From Acidovorax sp. Root219 (lineage in GTDB: Bacteria; Pseudomonadota; Gammaproteobacteria; Burkholderiales; Burkholderiaceae_C), in contig NZ_LMIJ01000024.1 in the NCBI RefSeq assembly GCF_001428665.1, positions 84,278 through 148,277 on the forward strand: 64,000 nt of DNA, read 5' to 3'. This document shows positions 32,152 through 41,219 of this stretch, piece after piece. The position numbers and the translations under genes are program-made. Numbering within the stretch: position 1 is the stretch's first letter; each line of letters opens with the position of its first letter. A model generated the notes under the pieces. That model was not told the DNA's origin, searched no databases, and worked only from the letters and a program-made list of their open reading frames with translations.

Positions 32152-33471
32152 GTGGCAACTAGCGCGGCTCAAATTGCAAAAACCGGCAAGTTCGGCGACC
32201 TGCGTCGTCGCCTGGTTTTTCTGTTGCTTGCGCTGATCGTTTACCGCATCGGGGCTCATATCCCGGTGCCTGGTATCGACCCAGCCCAACTTCAGCAGTT
32301 ATTCAGCGGCCAGCAAGGCGGCATCCTGAACCTGTTCAACATGTTCTCGGGTGGAGCGCTCTCGCGCTTTACCGTCTTTGCACTGGGGATCATGCCGTAC
32401 ATCTCGGCATCGATCATCATGCAACTGATGACCTACGTGGTCCCGACGTTTGAACAGCTCAAGAAGGAAGGCGAGTCCGGCCGCAGGAAGATCACCCAGT
32501 ACACGCGCTACGGCACGCTGGGCTTGGCCATTTTCCAGTCGCTCGGCATTGCCGTGGCGCTGGAGAGCTCGGCCGGCTTGGTGCTGAGCCCTGGCATGGG
32601 TTTTCGCATCACGGCCATGGTCAGCCTGACGGCAGGCACCATGTTCCTGATGTGGCTCGGTGAGCAGATCACGGAACGTGGTCTTGGCAACGGTATCTCG
32701 ATCCTGATCTTTGCAGGTATCGCGGCCGGTCTGCCAAGCTCCATCGGTGGCCTGCTGGAGCTGGTGCGCACAGGTGCGATGAGCATTCTGGCAGCTATCT
32801 TCATCGTGCTGGTGGTCGCTGCGGTGACTTACTTCGTGGTGTTCGTGGAACGTGGTCAGCGCAAGATCCTGGTGAACTATGCGCGCCGGCAGGTGGGGAA
32901 CAAGGTGTATGGTGGACAATCGTCGCACCTGCCCTTGAAGCTGAACATGGCAGGTGTGATTCCTCCCATCTTCGCGTCGTCCATCATCCTGCTGCCAGCC
33001 ACCGTGGTGAACTGGTTCAGTGCCGGTGAGTCGATGCGCTGGTTGCGCGACATCTCTTCTGCCCTGACGCCTGGTCAGCCGGTGTATGTGATGTTCTATG
33101 CTGCTGCGATCATCTTCTTCTGCTTCTTCTACACGGCGCTGGTCTTCAACAGCCGTGAAACGGCAGACAACCTGAAGAAGAGCGGTGCGTTCATTCCCGG
33201 GATTCGTCCTGGTGAGCAGACGGCCCGCTATATCGACAAGATTCTTGTGCGACTGACACTGGCGGGGGCGGTTTACATCACCTTCGTCTGCCTGCTGCCC
33301 GAGTTCTTGATTCTGAAGTACAACGTACCGTTTTACTTTGGTGGAACTTCGCTGTTGATCATTGTGGTGGTGACCATGGACTTCATGGCCCAGGTCCAGA
33401 ACTACATGATGTCGCAACAGTATGAGTCGCTGCTCAAGAAAGCCAATTTCAAAGGCAATCAGGGCGGTTGA
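32152..33471 (+). CDS. secY: protein translocase subunit SecY
   Basis: 439-residue inner-membrane channel subunit of SecYEG with ten predicted helices. Landmarks: IPVPGID in the plug-proximal loop, [25 protein letters not shown] and [24 protein letters not shown] start at 32152 with AGAAGG upstream. Secretion function embedded in the ribosomal operon as is usual. infA, which follows secY in many betaproteobacteria, is missing here. Confidence 0.98.
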   Translation: MATSAAQIAKTGKFGDLRRRLVFLLLALIVYRIGAHIPVPGIDPAQLQQLFSGQQGGILNLFNMFSGGALSRFTVFALGIMPYISASIIMQLMTYVVPTFEQLKKEGESGRRKITQYTRYGTLGLAIFQSLGIAVALESSAGLVLSPGMGFRITAMVSLTAGTMFLMWLGEQITERGLGNGISILIFAGIAAGLPSSIGGLLELVRTGAMSILAAIFIVLVVAAVTYFVVFVERGQRKILVNYARRQVGNKVYGGQSSHLPLKLNMAGVIPPIFASSIILLPATVVNWFSAGESMRWLRDISSALTPGQPVYVMFYAAAIIFFCFFYTALVFNSRETADNLKKSGAFIPGIRPGEQTARYIDKILVRLTLAGAVYITFVCLLPEFLILKYNVPFYFGGTSLLIIVVVTMDFMAQVQNYMMSQQYESLLKKANFKGNQGG

Positions 33472-33616
33472 CGGGTGACGGTGGCCAGGCGCTTTCCGCG
33501 GTTGGTTTCCTGAATGCAAGGTTTGGTTTAGTTGGCGCCCCACGATGTTTGTCGCGGGCACAAATTGTGTTCCGTGCAAGATGCCGGGACGGATGCAAAA
33601 GTTTTAGGAGAATGCA

Positions 33617-33730
33617 ATGAGAGTTTCGGCTTCGGTCAAAAAAATCTGCCGCAACTGCAAGATCATCCGCCGCAAAGGTGTGGTGCGCGTGATCTGCACG
33701 GAACTGCGTCACAAGCAGCGCCAGGGTTGA
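33617..33730 (+). CDS. rpmJ: 50S ribosomal protein L36
   Basis: 37-residue zinc-ribbon protein [11 protein letters not shown]... with ligands C11, C14, C27 and H32, so the zinc-binding form. Start ATG follows TTAGGAG. The 145-bp gap after secY contains no gene; an infA of ~72 codons would not fit. Completes the spc operon. Confidence 0.98.
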   Translation: MRVSASVKKICRNCKIIRRKGVVRVICTELRHKQRQG

Positions 33731-33753
33731 TTGGAAAGTATTAGAGGACGCAT

Positions 33754-34119
33754 ATGGCACGTATCGCTGGCATTAACATTCCGCCCCACAAGCACGCGGA
33801 AATCGGTCTGACCGCCATTTTTGGCATTGGTCGGACTCGCGCTCGCAAGATTTGCGAAGCAACCGGAATCGCTTACTCCAAGAAGATCAAGGATCTGACG
33901 GACGGCGACCTGGAAAAAATTCGTGAGCAGATCGAGCAATTCACCATTGAAGGTGATCTGCGCCGCGAAACCACCATGAACATCAAGCGCTTGATGGACA
34001 TTGGCTGCTACCGTGGTTTCCGCCATCGTCGTGGTCTGCCGATGCGTGGTCAGCGTACCCGCACCAATGCCCGCACCCGCAAGGGTCCGCGCAAGGGTGC
34101 TGCTGCACTGAAGAAATAA
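33754..34119 (+). CDS. rpsM: 30S ribosomal protein S13
   Basis: 121 residues (E. coli 118). [14 protein letters not shown] start, [27 protein letters not shown] region seen as separate conserved blocks near the C terminus. Head protein contacting P-site tRNA. First gene of the alpha operon. Confidence 0.98.
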   Translation: MARIAGINIPPHKHAEIGLTAIFGIGRTRARKICEATGIAYSKKIKDLTDGDLEKIREQIEQFTIEGDLRRETTMNIKRLMDIGCYRGFRHRRGLPMRGQRTRTNARTRKGPRKGAAALKK

Positions 34120-34137
34120 AGAGATTGAAAGATCAAT

Positions 34138-34542
34138 ATGGCCAAGTCTCCAGCCAATAACGCAGCACAGCGCGTTCGCAAGAAGGTTCGCAAGAACGTG
34201 TCGGACGGCATTGCCCACGTGCATGCGTCGTTCAACAACACGATCATCACGATCACGGACCGCCAGGGCAATGCCCTGTCGTGGGCATCGTCGGGTGGCC
34301 AGGGCTTCAAGGGCTCGCGCAAATCCACGCCTTTCGCTGCCCAGGTGGCTTCGGAAGTGGCTGGCCGCGCCGCCATTGACCAAGGCATCAAGAACCTGGA
34401 CGTCGAGATCAAGGGCCCAGGTCCTGGTCGCGAATCCTCGGTGCGCGCACTGGGTGCCCTGGGCATCCGCATCACGTCGATCTCCGACGTGACGCCAGTC
34501 CCGCACAACGGCTGCCGCCCTCAAAAGCGCCGTCGTATCTAA
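34138..34542 (+). CDS. rpsK: 30S ribosomal protein S11
   Basis: 134 residues (E. coli 129). [15 protein letters not shown] and the C-terminal [17 protein letters not shown]. Platform protein near the Shine-Dalgarno helix. Confidence 0.98.
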   Translation: MAKSPANNAAQRVRKKVRKNVSDGIAHVHASFNNTIITITDRQGNALSWASSGGQGFKGSRKSTPFAAQVASEVAGRAAIDQGIKNLDVEIKGPGPGRESSVRALGALGIRITSISDVTPVPHNGCRPQKRRRI

Positions 34543-34558
34543 TTTTCACAAGCCCACC

Positions 34559-34591
34559 GCCGCCTGCGTACGCGAGAGCGACACAGGCGGC
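34559..34591 (+). promoter_or_regulatory. hairpin in the rpsK-rpsD leader
   Basis: Eight-bp stem GCCGCCTG/CAGGCGGC with a 17-base loop, followed by a second small hairpin CCGCAA TGG TTTGCGG just before the rpsD start. In many bacteria S4 autoregulates through a structured leader; this is a candidate site, with no T-tract for termination. Confidence 0.45.
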
Positions 34592-34632
34592 TCCCGCAAT
34601 GGTTTGCGGTAGATGACAAAAAGGAAGTTCAA

Positions 34633-35256
34633 GTGGCACGTTACCTCGGCCCCAAGGCCAAACTCTCCCGCCGTGAAGGCACCGACCTGTTCCTCAAGAG
34701 CGCACGTCGCTCCATTGCGGACAAGTGCAAGTTCGACTCCAAGCCTGGTCAGCACGGCCGCACCTCCGGTGCCCGCACGTCCGACTATGGCCTGCAACTG
34801 CGCGAAAAGCAGAAGGTCAAGCGCATGTACGGCATTCTGGAAAAGCAGTTCCGCCGCTACTTCGAGACCGCTGATGGCCGCAAGGGCAACACCGGCGCCA
34901 ACCTGCTGTTCCTGCTGGAATCGCGTCTGGACAACGTCGTGTACCGCATGGGCTTTGGCTCCACGCGTGCAGAAGCCCGTCAGCTGGTGTCGCATTGCGC
35001 CATCACCGTGAACGGCAAGCCCGTCAACATCCCCTCGTACCTGGTCAAGGTCGGCGATGTCGTGGCCGTGCGCGAAAAGTCCAAGAAGCAGAACCGCATC
35101 GTCGAAGCACTGCAACTGGCTGCACAGGTCGGCATGCCCGCCTGGGTGGACGTCAATGCCGAGAAGGCAGAAGGCGTGTTCAAGAAGGTGCCTGACCGCG
35201 ACGAGTTCGGCGCCGACATCAACGAATCGCTGATCGTTGAGTTGTATTCGCGCTAA
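34633..35256 (+). CDS. rpsD: 30S ribosomal protein S4
   Basis: 207 residues (E. coli 206), GTG start, ribosome site AAGGAAG. N-terminal region has a single cysteine (C32), so the zinc-free form. S4 RNA-binding domain with [23 protein letters not shown]. Primary 16S-binding assembly initiator and, in E. coli, translational repressor of the alpha operon. Confidence 0.98.
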   Translation: MARYLGPKAKLSRREGTDLFLKSARRSIADKCKFDSKPGQHGRTSGARTSDYGLQLREKQKVKRMYGILEKQFRRYFETADGRKGNTGANLLFLLESRLDNVVYRMGFGSTRAEARQLVSHCAITVNGKPVNIPSYLVKVGDVVAVREKSKKQNRIVEALQLAAQVGMPAWVDVNAEKAEGVFKKVPDRDEFGADINESLIVELYSR

Positions 35257-35294
35257 TCGCTAGTTCGAATCACATTTCGAGAAAACCGTACCTG

Positions 35295-35314
35295 AACCGC
35301 GAGGCATCGCGGTT
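35295..35314 (+). promoter_or_regulatory. hairpin in the rpsD-rpoA leader
   Basis: Perfect 8-bp stem AACCGCGA/TCGCGGTT with loop GGCA, extendable by a few pairs, in the 116-bp gap before rpoA. No poly-T, so probably a processing or regulatory structure. Confidence 0.45.
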
Positions 35315-35372
35315 TAGGCGCTTCACCAGCCTTACCGGTGTAACGAGCTGGGGGTATTGAGAGGAAGTCTGA

Positions 35373-36365
35373 ATGCAAACCAATTTGCTGAAACCCAAGG
35401 CGATCAATGTCGAGCAGCTTGGCCACAACCGTGCCAAGGTCGCGCTGGAGCCGTTCGAGCGTGGCTACGGCCATACGCTGGGCAACGCCATTCGGCGCGT
35501 CCTGCTCTCGTCCATGGTGGGTTACGCAGCGACGGAAGTCACCATTGCAGGCGTTCTGCATGAGTACTCGTCCATTGACGGCGTTCAGGAAGATGTGGTC
35601 AACATCCTGCTGAACCTCAAGGGCGTGGTGTTCAAGCTGCACAACCGTGACGAAGTCACGCTGAGCCTGCGCAAGGATGGTGAAGGCGTGGTGACCGCGC
35701 GCGACATCCAGACGCCCCATGACGTCGAGATCGTCAACCCCGACCACGTGATTGCCACGCTGTCGGCCGGTGGCAAGCTGGACATGCAGATCAAGGTGGA
35801 AAAGGGCCGTGGCTACGTGCCGGGCAACCTGCGCCGCTATGCCGACGAATCGACCAAGTCGATTGGCCGCATCGTGCTGGACGCCTCGTTCTCCCCTGTG
35901 AAGCGTGTGAGCTACACCGTGGAAAGCGCCCGTGTGGAGCAGCGTACCGACCTGGACAAGCTGGTCGTCGAGATCGAGACCAACGGTGCCATCACTGCCG
36001 AAGACGCAGTGCGTGCATCGGCCAAGATCCTGGTGGAGCAGCTGGCTGTGTTCGCACAGCTGGAAGGTGGCGAGCTGGCTGCGTTCGACGCACCTGCAGG
36101 CCCACGCGGCAATGCCACGTTCGATCCGATCCTGCTGCGCCCTGTGGACGAGCTGGAGCTGACCGTGCGTTCTGCCAATTGCCTGAAGGCCGAGAACATC
36201 TATTACATCGGTGACCTGATCCAGCGCACCGAGAACGAGCTGCTCAAGACGCCTAACCTGGGCCGCAAGTCGCTCAACGAAATCAAGGAAGTGCTCGCAT
36301 CGCGTGGTCTCACGCTTGGCATGAAGCTTGAGAACTGGCCACCAGCCGGTCTGGACAAGCGTTAA
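35373..36365 (+). CDS. rpoA: DNA-directed RNA polymerase alpha subunit
   Basis: 330 residues (E. coli 329). N-terminal dimerisation domain ([18 protein letters not shown]) and a C-terminal domain ([34 protein letters not shown]) that contacts UP elements and activators. The last codons overlap a probable promoter for rplQ. Confidence 0.98.
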   Translation: MQTNLLKPKAINVEQLGHNRAKVALEPFERGYGHTLGNAIRRVLLSSMVGYAATEVTIAGVLHEYSSIDGVQEDVVNILLNLKGVVFKLHNRDEVTLSLRKDGEGVVTARDIQTPHDVEIVNPDHVIATLSAGGKLDMQIKVEKGRGYVPGNLRRYADESTKSIGRIVLDASFSPVKRVSYTVESARVEQRTDLDKLVVEIETNGAITAEDAVRASAKILVEQLAVFAQLEGGELAAFDAPAGPRGNATFDPILLRPVDELELTVRSANCLKAENIYYIGDLIQRTENELLKTPNLGRKSLNEIKEVLASRGLTLGMKLENWPPAGLDKR

Positions 36366-36381
36366 TCAAAACCGCTATAAT
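36352..36381 (+). promoter_or_regulatory. internal promoter upstream of rplQ
   Basis: TGGACA (36352-36357), 18-bp spacer, perfect TATAAT (36376-36381). The -35 lies in the final codons of rpoA. Would give rplQ its own transcript with a leader of about 150 nt. Confidence 0.65.
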
Positions 36382-36384
36382 CCC

Positions 36385-36469
36385 GGGTTCCCCGAAAGAG
36401 GGACCCTGGTTTCCAGAGTCCCCCGCGGTCTTGCCGTAAGGGGGACTTTTCGTTCCCCCCCGAGGGAAC
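36385..36469 (+). promoter_or_regulatory. attenuator-like structured leader of rplQ
   Basis: Overlapping hairpins directly after the TATAAT: H1 GGGTTCC...GGGACCC (36385-36406); H1' GGACCCTGG TTT CCAGAGTCC (36401-36421, one mismatch); H2 AGTCCCCC...GGGGGACT (36417-36447) followed by TTTT, terminator-like; H3 GTTCCC...GGGAAC (36452-36469). H1' overlaps both H1 and H2, so the folds are mutually exclusive. Role inferred only. Confidence 0.5.
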
Positions 36470-36538
36470 AACAGTGCCTCGCGCAGTACCTGATACGGCT
36501 GCCCGATTTAATTACATAGACAGTAGAAGGAAAGCACC

Positions 36539-36937
36539 ATGCGCCACGGACACGGACTCCGCAAACTCAATCGCACCAGCTCGCACCGCCTTGCGATGCT
36601 GCAGAACATGATGAACTCGATCATCGAGCACGAAGTCATCAAGACCACCGTTCCCAAGGCCAAGGAACTGCGCCGCGTGATCGAGCCCATGATCACCCTG
36701 GCCAAGGTCGACACCGTCGCCAACCGCCGCCTGGCTTTCAACCGCCTGCGCGACCGTGACAGCGTCACCAAGCTGTTCAACGACCTGGGCCCCCGCTTCA
36801 ACGCGCGTCCCGGTGGTTACACCCGCATCCTGAAGATGGGTTTCCGCGTTGGCGACAATGCGCCCATGGCCCTGGTTGAATTGGTCGACCGTGGCGATGA
36901 AAAAACTGAAAATTCTTCGGCCGCAGCCGCAGAATAA
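36539..36937 (+). CDS. rplQ: 50S ribosomal protein L17
   Basis: 132 residues (E. coli 127). [17 protein letters not shown] start, [21 protein letters not shown], and the C-terminal [19 protein letters not shown] block. Ribosome site AGAAGGAAAG. Last gene of the alpha operon, followed 20 bp later by tRNA-fMet. Confidence 0.98.
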   Translation: MRHGHGLRKLNRTSSHRLAMLQNMMNSIIEHEVIKTTVPKAKELRRVIEPMITLAKVDTVANRRLAFNRLRDRDSVTKLFNDLGPRFNARPGGYTRILKMGFRVGDNAPMALVELVDRGDEKTENSSAAAAE

Positions 36938-36957
36938 GGTATATAATTCAATCTTGC

Positions 36958-37034
<77 letters not shown>

Positions 37035-37054
37035 ATATAGCGGTTAGCCGCTTC

Positions 37055-37084
37055 AAAAAAGCCCACTTGATAGTGGGCTTTTTT
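37055..37084. terminator. bidirectional terminator after tRNA-fMet
   Basis: Twelve-bp stem AAAAAAGCCCAC / GTGGGCTTTTTT with loop TTGATA. A-tract on one side and T-tract on the other let it serve both the tRNA and the convergent tautomerase gene. Confidence 0.92.
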
Positions 37085-37150
37085 GTTTCTGGGCCGGTTT
37101 TGTCGGGGCTTCCATCCTTGAAAGCCCCCTGGCTGGCCATCCGCAGGCGG

Positions 37151-37546
37151 TCACTGGGGATGCTGGTGGCGAAACTCCTGTGTCTTGCCGCCATAGCCAT
37201 AGGCCGTGGCGCGCACATCCTGCACGTAGATGTAGCTTTCTTCGTGCAATTCGCCCAGCAGCCCCTGGAATGCGGCGAACACTTCGGCGATGTAGCGCGC
37301 CTTCTCGGCCTTGGTGTTGGTCTCGTCGACCACCTTGATGTCCAGGTACACGCTGCGCTTGCCCTGTGCTGCGAGGCTGCTGCCGCCCACGATCCAGTCC
37401 TCGGGATGCACGTAGGAGACGGTGACCGCCGTGATCTTGGGGTTCTTGCCCAGGATGCGGGTGGTCAATTCGAGCAGCGTGTCCGAGATGCGCTGCGAAA
37501 GGGCGGCCGAGCGTTCGGCAGAGACCTTGACGTTGATGATGGGCAT
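37151..37546 (-). CDS. 4-oxalocrotonate tautomerase family protein
   Basis: 131 residues, MPIINVKVSAERS, so catalytic Pro1 after removal of the initiator methionine. The tautomerase fold unit (about 1-62) contains the β-strand KITAVTVSYV; it is longer than classic 62-residue tautomerases and closer to the MIF/dimeric groups. Other conserved-looking residues are HPEDWIVGG. Substrate unknown. No catabolic operon neighbours. Confidence 0.82.
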   Translation of the reverse strand: MPIINVKVSAERSAALSQRISDTLLELTTRILGKNPKITAVTVSYVHPEDWIVGGSSLAAQGKRSVYLDIKVVDETNTKAEKARYIAEVFAAFQGLLGELHEESYIYVQDVRATAYGYGGKTQEFRHQHPQ

Positions 37547-37635
37547 GGTGGAAAACTCCTGGTCAGTGGTGGCGGGTTGTTGGTGCCTCCACTGTAGTTT
37601 TCGGCCCTGTTTTCGGACACGGCGGCCCGCGGGAA

Positions 37636-37662
37636 GCGGCTTTGCAGCGCGTGCAAAGCCGC
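37636..37662 (-). terminator. hairpin at the 3' end of the DUF3526 operon
   Basis: Perfect 10-bp stem GCGGCTTTGC / GCAAAGCCGC with a 7-base loop, 12 bp past the stop of the leftward permease gene. No long T-tract, so it may act as an mRNA end stabiliser or Rho-associated end rather than an intrinsic terminator. Confidence 0.45.
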
Positions 37663-37673
37663 CCCGCCGATGT

Positions 37674-39038
37674 TCAGGCCGATGCCTGTACCCGCTTCAA
37701 TGCGCGGGCGCACAGGCCACCCAGGCACAGCACCCAGGCCAGCATGGCCACCAGCGGCGCCAGCGGCATTGAGGGGGCGAGCGCCACGGCCGAGAAGCGG
37801 GGTCGGCGGGCAAAGTCTGCGGGGCCGAAAGGGCGCTCGTTGAAGACATAGGGGTAGTAGAACTCCCGCACTTCCCTGTGGAAGGTTTCTATGCGCTCCT
37901 GGTAGCGCAGCTGGGCTGGCAGGTCGCTGCGCGCCAGCCCGTGCAGTGCGCCCTGGGCCGCCACACCGGGCAGCAGCCAGCCCAGGCGTTCCGTCCAATG
38001 CTGGCGGCGCGTGAGCCCGCTGCGGTAGGCACTGACCTCGCCGGCCACGCTCTCGTCGCCCAGTTGCTGGAAAGCGTAGTACCACTTCCAGTGGAACTGC
38101 ACCGGCAGGGCGGCTGTGTCCTTCCACTCGGGGTGGGTCTTGAAGAACTTGTGCATCGTGGCATCGCGCGGCTGGTCCCAGGCGCCGTGCACGTTCTGGC
38201 GTTGCACGAGCATCAGGTCCACGCCCTGGCCCACGGGAATGCTGCGCGTGATGGCCATCTGCGCCAGCGTGGGCAACACCAGGGTGAGCACCACCCAGCA
38301 GCCCATCAGCGCGGTGGCATGCGCGGTGGAGCTCCAGGGCCGGGCGGCCACCAGCACGCACACGGTGCCCCAGAAGGCCGCGTAGACCACCACCACGGCC
38401 AGCGCTCCTGCCAGGGCCGCCATGCCGATGGGCAGCACGGCTGCGGCTGCCAGCAGCGGCAGGGCCAGGCTGGCGATGGCCAGCGCCGTGCGCAGGCCCG
38501 CGCGGCGCAGCCACAGCCGCGTACCCGCCCCCGGCATGGCCAGCAGCGTGCGCAACCGGCCCGACTGGCGCTCGCCCGACACCAGGTCATGCAGCAGCGC
38601 AATGATGAACAGCGGCGCCAGGTAGATCAGCACGAACGCGAAGTCGAAACGCCCTGCGAGCGCGAGTTCGGGGTTGAAGGTCTCCCCCTCGTAAAGCTGG
38701 GCCTGCAGCCCCAGGGCGCGCACGCGCAGCACATAGGGCGCCACGTCGCGCAGGCCCAGGGCCAGGAAGGCGGCGCTCGAAGGCGGGTCCTGCGTGTCGT
38801 AGAACGTGTAGTAGGCCGCATAACCCGCATCGCCGCCTTTGGCAAAGCGGCTGGCCACGGCCTGCACGTCCCGCTCGTGCAGCGGCGCCAGGCGTGCGAT
38901 GTGGGCCTGCTGGCGGGCCACCTCGCGCGCGCCCGATACCAGGGACACGGCGGACAGCAGGCACAGCAGCACCAGGGCCCACAGGCACAGGCGTGAGCGG
39001 CAGACCAGCCGCCATTCATGGGCAAGCCAGCGCATCAT
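37674..39038 (-). CDS. DUF3526-type ABC-2 permease
   Basis: 454-residue inner-membrane protein: TM1 near 18-36, a large extracytoplasmic domain (about 40-130), then a block of helices (LIYLAPLFIIALLHDLVSGERQSG is the ABC-2 signature region), and a second large soluble segment (about 265-400) before the last helix. The start overlaps the stop of the next gene upstream (ATGA). Forms a pair with the second permease and the ATPase at 40459-41214. The transported substrate is unknown. Confidence 0.82.
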   Translation of the reverse strand: MMRWLAHEWRLVCRSRLCLWALVLLCLLSAVSLVSGAREVARQQAHIARLAPLHERDVQAVASRFAKGGDAGYAAYYTFYDTQDPPSSAAFLALGLRDVAPYVLRVRALGLQAQLYEGETFNPELALAGRFDFAFVLIYLAPLFIIALLHDLVSGERQSGRLRTLLAMPGAGTRLWLRRAGLRTALAIASLALPLLAAAAVLPIGMAALAGALAVVVVYAAFWGTVCVLVAARPWSSTAHATALMGCWVVLTLVLPTLAQMAITRSIPVGQGVDLMLVQRQNVHGAWDQPRDATMHKFFKTHPEWKDTAALPVQFHWKWYYAFQQLGDESVAGEVSAYRSGLTRRQHWTERLGWLLPGVAAQGALHGLARSDLPAQLRYQERIETFHREVREFYYPYVFNERPFGPADFARRPRFSAVALAPSMPLAPLVAMLAWVLCLGGLCARALKRVQASA

Positions 39039-40462
39039 CGGGTGCTCCTTCCCAGGCGCTGCGCGCTGAAGGCCAGCAGCGCCAGCAGTGCTGCCAGCCA
39101 GGCCAGCAGCGTGGCTGCGGCAGGCAGCACCGACTGCAGCACGGCCGACGGTGTGGCAGGCAGGTACTGGAAATGCGCAGTGTCGTGCCAGTGCGTGCGG
39201 TCCACGCGGTTCTGCCGGGTGGGGTTGCGGTCATCGGCATAGCGGATCTTCTCCGCCTGCAGGCGGTTGAGCGACTGGATCAGTGTGTAGCGGTAGTGCT
39301 CCCCCTGCTCCAGAAAGCGCCGGTAGCTGGCCAGGTCGGTGCCCGCCGTGGCCATCGACACCCGCCGCAGGGCCAGCAACGGGCTGAGCAGGCCGGCCCG
39401 GTCCATCCAGGCGCTCTGCCGCCCCTGCTGGTCGAAGGAATCGGCGGCATAGCGGTTGAAGAGCTCGCTGGTCATGCGTTCGCCTTCCATGCCGAGCAGG
39501 CCTTTGTAGTTGACGGGCAGGTCCTCGACCCTGGCGACGCCATACTGCGCCAGTACCTTCTGGCGGAAGCCCGCGAAGTACGGATCGTCGGGGTTGTGGC
39601 TGTCACCCATGGCGGCGAGGTCGCGCGCCACGGCAATGTCGCTCTCCAGGCGGGTGGGCAGCCCGTGGGCATAGGCGGCCGTATCTGCCGCCAGCCGCGG
39701 CACCAGGATCACGGTGACCGTCCACAGGGCAAGCAGGCACAGCAAGGCATCGCGCCGCCGCGCAAACAGCGCGGAAAGCCCCACCACCGCCAGCGCCCAC
39801 AGCAGCAGCCAGAGTGCATGGCCCGCCAGCAGCGCTGCCGAGCGCAGGGGTTGCGAGAGCGCACCCATCCAGGCCAGCGCCAGGGCGGCGGGCAGCAGGG
39901 CCAGTGCCGCCGCGCCGGCCAGTGCCAGCAGCTTGCCGCGCACGATCTGGCCCGGTCGCACGCCCTGCGCCAGCAAGATGCGCAAGGTACCCGACTCGCG
40001 CTCGCGTGCCAGGGATGCGTGGCCCAGGAACACCAGCAGCAGCGGCGCCAGCACCTGCAGCACGAAGGCCGGCGTGAGCTGGCCGAAGCGCAGCAGCAGG
40101 GACGACTGGCGCACATCGCCGAAGTTGGCGCTGTTCTGGCGGTGACCCTCCAGGAACAGCGTGTGCCCGGTGTAGGCATCGATGCCCGCGTCGAATGCCG
40201 CCAGCGGGTTCAGCGGCCGGAACACGAAGTGTCCGTAGTGCACCATGCGGTGCGGGTGGCGGTCAGGCTGGGCCTCGAACTCCTGGTTGGCCTGCGCCTG
40301 GTAGCGGGCGCGCTCGGCATCGGCTGCGCGGCGCGATTCCCAGGCCGTGAGCGAGGCCACCAGGGTCAGCACTGTGAGCAGCGCCAGGCCCAGCACGGCC
40401 ACGCGGTCGCGCAGCATCAGGCGCCACTCCTCGCGCGCGATGCGGGTGACGGCGCGGCTCAT
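39035..40462 (-). CDS. DUF3526-type ABC-2 permease, second subunit
   Basis: 475 residues, paralogous in layout to its downstream neighbour: TM1 (about 22-42), periplasmic insert with HYGHFVFRPLNPLAAFDAGID, helices around LTPAFVLQVLAPLLLVFLGH, the ABC-2 motif ARERESGTLRILLAQG, and a second periplasmic domain before the C-terminal helix. Four-base ATGA overlaps at both ends show tight coupling with the ATPase and the other permease. Confidence 0.82.
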   Translation of the reverse strand: MSRAVTRIAREEWRLMLRDRVAVLGLALLTVLTLVASLTAWESRRAADAERARYQAQANQEFEAQPDRHPHRMVHYGHFVFRPLNPLAAFDAGIDAYTGHTLFLEGHRQNSANFGDVRQSSLLLRFGQLTPAFVLQVLAPLLLVFLGHASLARERESGTLRILLAQGVRPGQIVRGKLLALAGAAALALLPAALALAWMGALSQPLRSAALLAGHALWLLLWALAVVGLSALFARRRDALLCLLALWTVTVILVPRLAADTAAYAHGLPTRLESDIAVARDLAAMGDSHNPDDPYFAGFRQKVLAQYGVARVEDLPVNYKGLLGMEGERMTSELFNRYAADSFDQQGRQSAWMDRAGLLSPLLALRRVSMATAGTDLASYRRFLEQGEHYRYTLIQSLNRLQAEKIRYADDRNPTRQNRVDRTHWHDTAHFQYLPATPSAVLQSVLPAAATLLAWLAALLALLAFSAQRLGRSTR

Positions 40463-41214
40463 GCCGTGGCTCCCGGCGTGGCGTAGCGCCGGTGCAGGGC
40501 GCGCACGTCAAAGCGCTCGTCGCCACTGGCCGCCACTTCCTCGACCAGGCGCCCGGCATCGATGAAGCCGATGCGGTCGGCCACGTCGGCTGCGCTCAGC
40601 AGGTCGTGCGTCACCATCAGCACCGCCACGCCCTGCGAGCGCAGCAGCGCCAGCAACCGGTTGAACTCGGCAGTGGCCTGCGGGTCCAGGCCCGAGGTGG
40701 GCTCGTCCAGCAGCAGCGCCGGCACCTTGCGTGCCAGTGCCAGTGCAATCGCCACCTTCTGGCGCATGCCTTTGGAAAAACCCGCCACGCGCTGGCCGTG
40801 GGCCGCAGCGGCGAGCCCGGCGGCCCGCAGTGCCTGGTCAATGGCCTGCGCGCCCTCGGGTTGGCCCGCCAGGTCCAGCAGGTAGGCCACGTTCTCGCGG
40901 GCGCTCAGGTGCTCGTAGAGTGCGACGTTCTCGGGGATGTAGGCCAGTTGCCTGCGCGCCGCGTCCGGGTCGGCCACCGGGTCGGTGCCGTGCACGCGCA
41001 GGCTGCCCGCAGTGGGCGCAAGAAAGCCCAGGAACAGGCTCAGCGTGGTCGTCTTGCCCGCACCGTTGGAGCCCAGCAGGGCGTAGATTTCACCCCGGTT
41101 CACCTGCAGGTCCAGGCCCTGCAGGATGGTGCGGCCGCCGTAGCTGGCCGTGACGGCGCGGGCCTGCAGTACAGGTTCTGGGAGATGGTGGTCTGCCATG
41201 GTCGTCATGCCCAT
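40459..41214 (-). CDS. ABC transporter ATP-binding protein (ABC-2 exporter type)
   Basis: 251 residues. Walker A GSNGAGKT (48-55), signature FSKGMRQK, Walker B ALLLDEP with H-loop VTHD, all intact. Similar to the CcmA/NatA-type exporters that work with ABC-2 permeases. The ATG at 41214 lies only 5 bases after the receptor stop; ATGs at 41208 and 41199 are alternatives. It drives the DUF3526 permease pair encoded immediately downstream. Confidence 0.9.
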   Translation of the reverse strand: MGMTTMADHHLPEPVLQARAVTASYGGRTILQGLDLQVNRGEIYALLGSNGAGKTTTLSLFLGFLAPTAGSLRVHGTDPVADPDAARRQLAYIPENVALYEHLSARENVAYLLDLAGQPEGAQAIDQALRAAGLAAAAHGQRVAGFSKGMRQKVAIALALARKVPALLLDEPTSGLDPQATAEFNRLLALLRSQGVAVLMVTHDLLSAADVADRIGFIDAGRLVEEVAASGDERFDVRALHRRYATPGATA

Positions 41215-41219
41215 CGTGT

